Assembly: GCA_024401355.1 (NCBI GenBank)
Contig: JAKSLF010000005.1
Span: forward strand, 1-64,000
DNA from: Bacteroidales bacterium
Lineage (GTDB): Bacteria; Bacteroidota; Bacteroidia; Bacteroidales; Marinilabiliaceae
Length of the DNA stretch: 64,000 bases
Reading direction: 5' to 3'
This document shows, in pieces, positions 43,115-51,500 of the stretch; position 1 is the first letter of the stretch; every line of letters begins with the position of its first letter. The notes beneath the pieces are model-generated. The model was not told where the DNA came from and did not search any database. It worked only from the letters and a program-made list of their open reading frames with translations. A program made the translations under genes and the position numbers.

Positions 43115-43819
43115 ATGACCATCAATTGTATTGCTGTTGACGACGAGCCGCTAGCTCTTGCCCAAATATCAAACTATATATCTCACATACCATATCTCAA
43201 TCTTGTTGCCCAATGTCGTGATGCATTCGAGGCGACCGACTTTTTAGCAAGTAATAATGTCGATTTGGTATTTGTCGACATCAACATGCCGGACATTAAT
43301 GGAGTTGAATTTGTCCGTTCACTCTCTTCATGCCCCTACATTATCTTTACGACAGCATATTCAGAATATGCCATCGAAGGTTTCAAAGTTGAAGCCGTCG
43401 ACTACCTCCTCAAACCGTATACACAAGCCGACCTCCTCCAGGCCACCGAAAAGGTACGCCGACGCATCGAATCGACTGCAACACCTGCATCCGACGACTC
43501 CATATTCATCAAATGTGATTTTCGTACAGTCAAGGTTCGACTTTCCGACATTATATATATTGAAGGTATGAATGAGTTTGTGAAGATTTTTATTGAAGGC
43601 GAGGATAAGCCACTCATTCCTCTTCTCAGCATGAAGCGTCTCGAAGATTCACTTCCTCGCAGCCTCTTTATGCGTATACACAAGTCATATATAGTCAACC
43701 TTAACAAAGTAACCGACATACAACGACAGCGCATAGTGTTCGGCAATGTCTTCATTCCTATAGGCGATAGTTACAAAGATCGATTCACTGAATTTATAAA
43801 CTCCAAGGTCCTCAAGTGA
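43115..43819 (+). CDS. LytTR-family response regulator
   Basis: 234 residues. The receiver domain has acidic residues in VDDEPLAL, the phospho-acceptor Asp55 in LVFVDINMPDINGVEF, FTTAYSEYAIEGF with the Thr/Ala switch, and the Lys in YLLKPYTQ. The LytTR DNA-binding domain covers about 133-230 (FIKCDFRTVKVRLSDIIYIE, PLLSMKRLEDSLP, FMRIHKSYIVNLNKV). LytTR domains bind direct repeats, and matching repeat arrays occur before the operon and right after this gene, so autoregulation and control of the 44030 gene are likely (inference). Confidence 0.94.
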   Translation: MTINCIAVDDEPLALAQISNYISHIPYLNLVAQCRDAFEATDFLASNNVDLVFVDINMPDINGVEFVRSLSSCPYIIFTTAYSEYAIEGFKVEAVDYLLKPYTQADLLQATEKVRRRIESTATPASDDSIFIKCDFRTVKVRLSDIIYIEGMNEFVKIFIEGEDKPLIPLLSMKRLEDSLPRSLFMRIHKSYIVNLNKVTDIQRQRIVFGNVFIPIGDSYKDRFTEFINSKVLK

Positions 43820-43853
43820 ATTTTGATATCCAATAAAAGTAGGCAGTAAAAGT

Positions 43854-43939
43854 ACGTTCGTCACCACCTTTTGTGCCGTTCGTCACCAGTTTGTACGAAA
43901 AAATCGCCGTTCGTCACCGATTTTGTGACGTTCGTCAAA
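43854..43939 (+). promoter_or_regulatory. Direct-repeat array, likely LytTR-regulator binding sites (array 2)
   Basis: Four repeats start at 43854 (ACGTTCGTCACC), 43876 (CCGTTCGTCACC), 43907 (CCGTTCGTCACC) and 43928 (ACGTTCGTCAAA), that is 22, 31 and 21 bp apart. A word CGTTCGTCACCACCTTTTGTGCC-type stretch is shared with array 1 at its first two units (compare 43855-43880 with 39704-39729). The array ends 38 bp before the -7 element, ten bases (one helical turn) more than in array 1. Confidence 0.75.
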
Positions 43940-43977
43940 AATATTGGAAAATAGGGTGTTTTTTAATTCGATAATTG

Positions 43978-43985
43978 TACCTTTG
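43978..43985 (+). promoter_or_regulatory. Bacteroidetes -7 element for the secreted gene set at 44030
   Basis: TACCTTTG fits TAnnTTTG, 44 bp before the ATG at 44030. There is no -33 TTTG at the usual place, which suits dependence on an activator bound at array 2. Confidence 0.6.
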
Positions 43986-44029
43986 TTTCATATTCATTTT
44001 AACATAGCAACAAAATAAACAAAAATAAT

Positions 44030-46999
44030 ATGAAACACTATTTACAAAAAATTGCTCTGACGGCCATATTCGTCATGACGGCTTTTGTTTCGTGGGCGGC
44101 TATTACGCCATCAACGCCTACAAAAAACTCATCTGGCAAATATGAGATCAAGACTGCTGCTGAACTCCTCTGGTTTCGCGACAACATGAAGGGAAGTACA
44201 GCATCATTCATTTTGATGAATGACATCTATTTCAACTCTTCTTCTGCATGTGCCAATTATAAGAATTGGACTAAAGGCACATCAGGCATTAATGTTTGGC
44301 AGAACATTTCCACAGGCAATACTGACGGTAATGTCTTTTATGGAACTTTTGATGGCAACGGACACACCATCTATGGCCTTTTTATTGATTATGAAGAAAA
44401 TGGTGATCCATATTATAATAATGGTGATGACGAGGACCACTATTATGGATTTATTCCAAATCTTGGCGTAGGCACCACAACTGGTCGAATTGTCAATCTT
44501 ACCATTAGACAGTCAAAGTATATTGTGCATTATGCTTCTGTAGAAATTTGTTCGAAAAATCATTCAGCATATTGTGGTATTATAGCTGGAGGATGCTCTG
44601 GACAAATAGAGAATTGCAAGGTGATCGATTGCTATATCGACAACTTGGCCTCTATATCATATAATGACGACTACAATAGTGAAATTTACTATACCAATGG
44701 TTTTATTGCTGGTGTTTTGTATGACAATGCCAATACTGCCAGAGTAATTCCTTACATTAGAAATTGTATTGTAGGTGATGAGGCTACAGGTCTTAATGCT
44801 GTAAAGAACAACAGTTATGACAACCTCTATCCTTATATGGAAGCAAATGGTTATTGTTCTAAAGCTGGCGGTATTGTTGGCAAATTGTCTGGTAATGCAG
44901 TTCAGTTGGAAAATTGTGCATTTTTCGGTCGAATCAAGGCAGGTGGATACGTTGGTGGTATTGTTGGTGAAAACGACAAATCTTATGGATTTAGAACAAA
45001 CATCTTTGCCGGCGTTTTGATTGCCAGAAATTCTAGCGAATATAATTATCTTGGTGGTATAGCAGGTAAGTATACTTCAAGGCCAACAAAATATTCCTCA
45101 TATTGCCTTTCTGCCGGCATTGTTCGTGGCGCAGGCAGCAAAGATGCCGATGATACCAAGTCCAACAGAGGCGGATTGTATGGCAGACTTTATACATTAG
45201 CTAACGCTGTATATCGTATGCCTTATAAAACAGCGAATTTCGCTACTCTGAAAGCTGTTGTCGGCAAATATGAATCAGATGGCAAATGCGAAATGGAGCC
45301 TATCGTCAGTTGCGAGGATTACTATGGAAATGGTGAATACGCATACGGCAACGGTTATTACATGCGTGTAGGCGTAGACACGTTCCCACGTGTTTTGGAG
45401 ACGACATATTCTACATATACAGACAAAATATATAAACTTATTTTGAAAGACATGTTCAATGGCGCCTTCAGTGGTCAGAAGACTGTTTACGTGAATGACA
45501 ATAAGAACTTGAACCTGCCAAATCCTGAAACGACTCATAAGGGATATGATTTTGACGGATGGTATACGGCAGAAAATGGAAGTGGTACAAAATTGGTAGC
45601 AACTGCAGCCCTGCCTTTGCCTTTACCTTCTGACTTGGCTTTCTATGGTTACTGGAAGCCTAAATCTGTAATTATAGCGGCAGGCACCAATTTGACTACT
45701 AATATTCCTACTATCACTTATCAATATGGTACTCTTAGTGGAACTTCTAATGGTTCTATAACGACAAGTGGTATTAAAACATTCACTTCTTATTACGATA
45801 AGGAATATACATTTACCATACCGGCCACTTATGGTGATAATGAACTGTATGGCGTTAAAATATCAGTATTCAAAAGGATCAATTTGGATAAGGCTGATAT
45901 GTCGAATTCCTTTGTCTATACAGATCTTTCTGGAAACGAACAGGAAATGCTGCCTTCTCTGATGGACTTGACCGTTGCTAAAGTGAACGTGTGGAACGTA
46001 TTTACGAAAGATGGTTCAAACTATAAAATCACAAGTAAGATCTCAGAGACATCAGGTCCTGGCTACGAGTTCATTTTCCAGCCAAAGGGTGGTTATGCCA
46101 TCAATGTAGCTTGCAACAACTACAACTATGGTAAGGTAGATGCTTATTATGGCAGTAATGATTATTCTAGGCATCACAAAGAAACTACTACTGAAGCCAT
46201 ATCATTCCAACATGATTATTTGCAGAAAGTGGTTCTTGTTGCTCGTCCAGAGAATGGTAGTGCCTTCATAAAGTGGAGTGATGGCAATACTGATAATCCA
46301 CGTGTCATAACTATTGAATCGGCTGTAGAACTCACTGCCGAGTTCTCTCCAGCTACCTATACTATTGCCCTCATCAGCAACAGCAGCAGTCTCTATGGTT
46401 CACCTGTTGTGACTCTCACTGGCAATGGTACATTCACACATGGCGATAATGCAACAGTCAAATCTTCTATTGCCGATGACACCCATTTCACTTTTGATGG
46501 ATGGTATAATGGTAGCAGTAGAGTCAGCACATTGCAGGAGTATGCATTCACCGTCGGTGCAAATGCTACGCTTACAGCAAAATATGCTCCGGTAAAATAT
46601 ACTGTAGAAGTGGGCAACGCCTTTGGAATGAGTAAATATAGCGATGATATTCTTGTCAATGGTACACAATATGGCGAGTCAGAACAATTTGGTTATGGAA
46701 CTGAGGTAGTCGTTGAGGCAATACCTGTCGAGGGTTACCAGTTCACTAAGTGGAGTGACGATAATACTGAAAACCCACGTACTATTACCATACTTGGCAA
46801 TGTCGACATTAAGGCTTCATATAGCGAGATAACAGCCACTGCTATCGGTGACAATCTCTCTTCCGACAATGTTGTCAAGGTTGAGTATATTGGTGTTAGT
46901 GGCGTTGTTACTTCCGCTCCTCAGAAGGGACTCAACATTATCCGTACAACATACGAAAGCGGACGCATAACAAACGAAAAGAGATTATTTACTAAATAA
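44030..46999 (+). CDS. Large secreted surface protein with GLUG-like and InlB B-type repeats
   Basis: 989 residues. Signal peptide about 1-24 (cleaved near SWA). Residues about 100-400 hold glycine-rich GLUG-like repeats, for example HSAYCGIIAGGCSGQIENCK and AGGYVGGIVGENDKS. Around 480-550 is a Listeria-Bacteroides repeat (HKGYDFDGWYTAENGSGT). Three further InlB-like units follow: PENGSAFIKWSDGNTDNPRV, THFTFDGWYNGSSRV and VEGYQFTKWSDDNTENPRT. The C-terminal tail IGVSGVVTSAPQKGLNII resembles that of the protein at 54835 and may direct T9SS export. It is controlled by a promoter with likely LytTR sites. Probable adhesin or matrix protein. Confidence 0.8.
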   Translation: MKHYLQKIALTAIFVMTAFVSWAAITPSTPTKNSSGKYEIKTAAELLWFRDNMKGSTASFILMNDIYFNSSSACANYKNWTKGTSGINVWQNISTGNTDGNVFYGTFDGNGHTIYGLFIDYEENGDPYYNNGDDEDHYYGFIPNLGVGTTTGRIVNLTIRQSKYIVHYASVEICSKNHSAYCGIIAGGCSGQIENCKVIDCYIDNLASISYNDDYNSEIYYTNGFIAGVLYDNANTARVIPYIRNCIVGDEATGLNAVKNNSYDNLYPYMEANGYCSKAGGIVGKLSGNAVQLENCAFFGRIKAGGYVGGIVGENDKSYGFRTNIFAGVLIARNSSEYNYLGGIAGKYTSRPTKYSSYCLSAGIVRGAGSKDADDTKSNRGGLYGRLYTLANAVYRMPYKTANFATLKAVVGKYESDGKCEMEPIVSCEDYYGNGEYAYGNGYYMRVGVDTFPRVLETTYSTYTDKIYKLILKDMFNGAFSGQKTVYVNDNKNLNLPNPETTHKGYDFDGWYTAENGSGTKLVATAALPLPLPSDLAFYGYWKPKSVIIAAGTNLTTNIPTITYQYGTLSGTSNGSITTSGIKTFTSYYDKEYTFTIPATYGDNELYGVKISVFKRINLDKADMSNSFVYTDLSGNEQEMLPSLMDLTVAKVNVWNVFTKDGSNYKITSKISETSGPGYEFIFQPKGGYAINVACNNYNYGKVDAYYGSNDYSRHHKETTTEAISFQHDYLQKVVLVARPENGSAFIKWSDGNTDNPRVITIESAVELTAEFSPATYTIALISNSSSLYGSPVVTLTGNGTFTHGDNATVKSSIADDTHFTFDGWYNGSSRVSTLQEYAFTVGANATLTAKYAPVKYTVEVGNAFGMSKYSDDILVNGTQYGESEQFGYGTEVVVEAIPVEGYQFTKWSDDNTENPRTITILGNVDIKASYSEITATAIGDNLSSDNVVKVEYIGVSGVVTSAPQKGLNIIRTTYESGRITNEKRLFTK

Positions 47000-47008
47000 G
47001 TAACACTA

Positions 47009-47395
47009 ATGAAACGACTGATATTTATGGCATTTTGCCTTATTGGTCTTTGTGGTGCTGCCAACGCACAGATTTTTGTGCCGGCAGCTACACCACCAAC
47101 AGACAACACATCTTCTGCTGGACTTTTTGGCATGCCTTTTACATTGTATTCGCCTGTCACATTTATTTCTACTGCAACAGGACTCGAAACAGAATGCAAC
47201 GCGCAGGTTTCAGTTGTCGGCAATGCCGTGAAACTCACGAACGTTGCCGGACAAAAAGTAGAACTCTATGACCTCAAGGGCGTCTGCATCAAACACATTG
47301 ACAAAGCCGAGGAAGTTGAGCAGATCAATGTCGAGCAGCGAGGCATCTACATTCTCCTTGTCGGCAAGGCTGCAAAGAAAATAGTATTGGAATAA
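47009..47395 (+). CDS. Small secreted protein consisting mainly of a T9SS-type C-terminal domain
   Basis: 128 residues. After a signal peptide (about 1-20, GLCGAANAQ) there is a spacer of only about 50 residues and then a C-terminal domain: VAGQKVELYDLKGVCIKHID and EQRGIYILLVGKAAKKIVLE, the pattern of type A T9SS sorting domains. There is no obvious passenger domain, which is unusual. It lies 9 bp after the 44030 gene and 22 bp before the 47418 gene, so it is probably part of the same transcript. Function unknown. Confidence 0.75.
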   Translation: MKRLIFMAFCLIGLCGAANAQIFVPAATPPTDNTSSAGLFGMPFTLYSPVTFISTATGLETECNAQVSVVGNAVKLTNVAGQKVELYDLKGVCIKHIDKAEEVEQINVEQRGIYILLVGKAAKKIVLE

Positions 47396-47417
47396 AAAGA
47401 ATAATAAAAAAGATAAT

Positions 47418-48269
47418 ATGAAAATTATTAGCAAGATGATGGCAGCAGCAGCTCTTATGCTTACTGCCATGACCGCAGAGGCTCAGATATGCCTTATGGA
47501 AAATAATGACGGTCTGACATATCAGACAGTCATCACTAACGAAGGTAACGTTGTCAATGGAGACATACAGCTTGTATTCGAATTCTATGGAGGCACAGGT
47601 TTTGCCAGCACAGGTTTTGCTTCTGGCAACCTTATCTGGAAAGAGGTACACGAGATGACCGTTGAGAATGGTTATGTTACCGCCGCTGTAGGTGCCATTA
47701 ATGCAAAAAACGAAAAGTATAAGTACAACAACAACGACGTGCTTACCAGCATAGACAAGAAGGGCAACGCCGACTTCATTACTATGCTTGCCAAGGCTTG
47801 TGGCATTAAGATACAGTATACTCTCGACGGTTCTAAATACACCACACTTGGTGAAGTTCCTGTTCTTCGAGTTCCTGCAGCCTTCTTCGCCACAAAGGCA
47901 TCTTATGCAGAAACAGCCAATACAGCTAAATCAGCTGATGTAGCACAGTCAGCACAGGCCATAGAAGGCCTTGAGTATGCTACTGTCAATGTGACATTCA
48001 AAAATACGACTTCTGTTTCACACAAAGGCTATTTCTATGGTCAGAGTGTGACAGTTCCTGCTAATGGCAGCAAAACTATTACTGTAAATAACTACATACC
48101 TGGTTGTTCTCAAAACATCTATGTAGAGGCATCTGATAATGATACTAAAACAGACAACGTATCAAGCCTTGTAGCAGGCAGTAAGACAAAAGATCAGACT
48201 GTTTCAGGAGTTGCTCCAGCCGAAACAAAAAATATTACTGTAAATATTATAAAGGCTAAAATAAACTAG
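47418..48269 (+). CDS. Secreted protein of unknown function with an Ala-rich heptad-like segment
   Basis: 283 residues. Signal peptide about 1-22 (TAMTAEAQ). An N-terminal beta-rich domain (NGDIQLVFEFYGGTGFASTG, LIWKEVHEMTVENGYVTAAV) is followed by VPVLRVPAAFFATKASYAETAN and an Ala-rich TAKSADVAQSAQAIEGL stretch, reminiscent of the stalk in trimeric fibre proteins. The C-terminal third is another beta domain (TVPANGSKTITVNNYIPG). I do not recognise a named family. A terminator follows, closing this unit. Confidence 0.6.
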   Translation: MKIISKMMAAAALMLTAMTAEAQICLMENNDGLTYQTVITNEGNVVNGDIQLVFEFYGGTGFASTGFASGNLIWKEVHEMTVENGYVTAAVGAINAKNEKYKYNNNDVLTSIDKKGNADFITMLAKACGIKIQYTLDGSKYTTLGEVPVLRVPAAFFATKASYAETANTAKSADVAQSAQAIEGLEYATVNVTFKNTTSVSHKGYFYGQSVTVPANGSKTITVNNYIPGCSQNIYVEASDNDTKTDNVSSLVAGSKTKDQTVSGVAPAETKNITVNIIKAKIN

Positions 48270-48301
48270 TATCATCAGATATAGGTTTATAACCCAACAA
48301 G

Positions 48302-48339
48302 ACATCACCGCAAGCTTAAGGTTTGTGGTGATGTTTTTT
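48302..48339 (+). terminator. Rho-independent terminator after the 44030-48269 gene set
   Basis: ACATCACCGCAAGC (48302-48315) pairs with GTTTGTGGTGATGT (48321-48334) through 14 pairs with two G-U, loop TTAAG, followed by T5. The 328-bp spacer to gltB also holds the gltB promoter; nothing else was seen in it apart from a GATTTATAAATC palindrome at 48481-48492. Confidence 0.88.
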
Positions 48340-48446
48340 GTTATTGCTTTCAGTAAAACACTTACGATTCATAACTATAATACTTATACTACTCACAAAC
48401 TATAAGAAAAATTATCTAACTCTTTGTTAAAAATTACAACTTCGCT

Positions 48447-48476
48447 TTTGATTTTCAATAAAAGTATTTACCTTTG
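48447..48476 (+). promoter_or_regulatory. Promoter of gltB-gltD
   Basis: -33 TTTG (48447-48450), 18-bp spacer and -7 TACCTTTG (48469-48476). The leader to the gltB ATG at 48598 is about 115 nt. A 12-bp palindrome GATTTATAAATC at 48481-48492 lies near the expected start of transcription and might be an operator. Confidence 0.6.
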
Positions 48477-48597
48477 TAACGATTTATAAATCTAATAGCG
48501 CTTTTTTATAAGAATTGAAATTAAAATAGGCCTAATATGATGTATAAATTAGAAAACCAAAGATAATCGAATTGTTTATTAAAAATACACTCAAGTT

Positions 48598-51500
48598 ATG
48601 ATGCAAAAGCGTTTACCAAAGGCTCAGGGTCTATATGATCCACAAAATGAGCACGACGCGTGTGGTGTAGGCTTTGTTGCCAACATCAAGGGCGAAAAGA
48701 CTAACGACATCATTCGTCGTGGCTTGCAGGTGAATGTCAACATGACACACCGTGGAGCTGAGGGTGCCGACGACAAGTCGGGTGATGGTGCTGGTATACT
48801 CATACAGCTTCCTCATGAATTTTTTAAGGCTCTCGTGCCAGATCTTCCAGAAGAAGGCCGTTATGCCTCGGGTCTGGTCTTTGTTCCAAAGAATGAGTCG
48901 GCTGCACAGAAGTGCATGGACACTCTCACATCCTTTATTGAAAGCGAAGGACTCGAACTTATAACCTACCGCGACGTACCAGTCAATAGCAGTTGCGTTG
49001 GTGAAATAGCACTTCGCAACGAACCTCGAATTGTACAGGTATTCGTTGGCAGCCGTGGACTTGAAACAGACAAGTTCGAACGTAAACTCTACCTTGTTCG
49101 CAAGCAGGCAGAGATTAAAGTCAGAAACAGCAACATCATCGACAAGGAGTCATACTATGTAGTATCTCTTTCGTCGAAGACGTTCATATATAAGGGTATG
49201 CTCACACCTAGCCAGCTCGGCGACTACTTCCTTGACTTCAAGGATAGTCGCATGAAGAGTGCTATTGCTGTTGTACACTCCCGATTCTCTACCAACACGT
49301 TCCCTACATGGGACCTTGCTCAGCCATTCCGTATGCTCGCACACAACGGCGAAATCAACACCATACGTGGCAACCGACTTTGGATGCAGGCTCGTGAGGG
49401 ACTTCTTCAGTCAGACCTCTTTGGTGACGACTTGAAGAAGATCTTCCCTATTGTAGAGCCAAACATGAGTGACTCTGCTTCACTCGACAACGTTTTCGAG
49501 TTCCTCGTACAGGCTGGACGTACATTGCCACATGCTCTTACGATGATGGTACCAGAGTCATGGAATTCTAAGAACCCTATACCAGACAGCCTCAAGGCAT
49601 ACTATGAATACCACTCTACCATCATGGAGCCATGGGATGGTCCTGCAGCCCTTGTCTTCACAGATGGACGTTATGTAGGTGGTACACTTGACCGCAACGG
49701 TCTTCGTCCTTCACGATACATCATCACCAAGAACGACATGATCGTCATGGGATCTGAAGTTGGTGTACAGGTTTTCGATCCAGAGGAAATTAAGGAAAAA
49801 GGACGTCTCCGTCCAGGAAAGCTCCTCCTCGTCGACACTCAGCTTGGTACTATCATTCCTGATGATGAGGCTAAATTGCAGCTTGCACGTATGCACCCTT
49901 ACGAGAACTGGCTGAAGAACAACCGCTTCTCGCTCGACGATATCGAGAGCGAAGTAAAGTCGCCAGTAGCGCTTGTAGGTGACAAATATGAAATATATAA
50001 GAAAGTATTCGGATATAACAAGGAAGACTTCAACGTCACTATCGCACCTATGGCCAACACAGGCAACGAGCCTGCATCTTCTATGGGTAACGATACACCA
50101 ATTGCTGCATTCAGCGATAAGCCACAGAACCTCTTCCTCTACTTCCGTCAGACATTTGCTCAGGTCACAAACCCACCAATTGACTCTATACGTGAGGGTC
50201 TTGTGATGTCGCTCACACACTACATTGGCTCTATACATGGCAACCTCCTTGCAGAGGAACCACTGCAGTGCCGCACACTCAAGTTTGAGAGCCCACTCAT
50301 CACTAACACCGACCTTGCAAAGATTCGCGACGACCGCAATACAGCATTTACTCACGTCACAATTCCTACCCTCTTCCCTGTAGGCAGTGGTGGTGTTGGA
50401 CTCCAGAATGCTCTCAAGAGCATCTGTAAGGCAGCCGAAGATGCTGTAGACATGAAGAAGAACTACATCATCCTCTCGGACAAGGATGTCAACGAGTCAA
50501 TGGCTCCTATACCTTCACTTCTTGCAGTTGCAACAGTTCACCATCACCTTATCCGTGCCAAGAAGCGTATGCAGGTTGGTATCATCGTTGAGGCTGGCGA
50601 CGCACGTGAAGTTATGCACTTTGCACTCCTTCTCGGTTATGGTGCTTCGGTAATCAACCCTTACATTGCCTTTGCTACAATCTCACAGATGATCAAGGAA
50701 GGCAAGATTCAGGGCGACTATGTTACAGCACGTGACAACTACATACATGCAGTCGACAAGGGTATCTTGAAGATCATGTCGAAGATGGGTATTTCTACCC
50801 TCCTCAGTTACCATGGAGCTCAGCAGTTTGAGGCAGTCGGCATCTCTGAAGAAGTTATCAACACCTCATTTGCTGGTACTCCTTCTAAGATTGGTGGTGT
50901 AGGATTCAAGGAAATAGCACAGGAAGTTGAAATGTTCCACAAGCGTGCCTTTGGCGAGCAGGACTTTGCTGCTTCTGATGTATTTGACATCGACGGCCGT
51001 TTTGCTTACCGCAAGTATGGTGAGAAGCACGGATGGAACCCTGAGACAATAGCACTCCTCCAGTGGGCTACATCGCAGAACGACTACTCTAAATTCAAGG
51101 AGTTCAGCAAGCAGGTTGACGCCGACAACAAGGCTCCACTCTTTATACGTGGATTCCTCAAGCTCAAAGACAGCGTAGCAATCGACATCAATGAAGTAGA
51201 AAGCGAAGAGGAAATCATGAAGCGCTTCGTAACAGGCGCCATGTCATTCGGTGCCATCTCAAAAGAGGCTCACGAAGCTATGGCACTTGCCATGAACTCT
51301 ATCGGTGGACGTAGTAACACCGGTGAAGGTGGTGAGGATTCTGCACGATTCCACGGACCTCTCCGTTCATCTATCAAGCAGATTGCTTCAGGACGTTTTG
51401 GTGTTACAAACAACTACCTTGTCAATGCCGACGAACTTCAGATAAAGATAGCACAGGGCGCTAAGCCTGGTGAAGGTGGTCAGCTCCCTGGCTTCAAAGT

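Noticed and set aside
49711..50355. Minus-strand open frame inside gltB
   Set aside because: Antisense to a conserved part of gltB, Cys- and Trp-rich with no domain, so a shadow frame.
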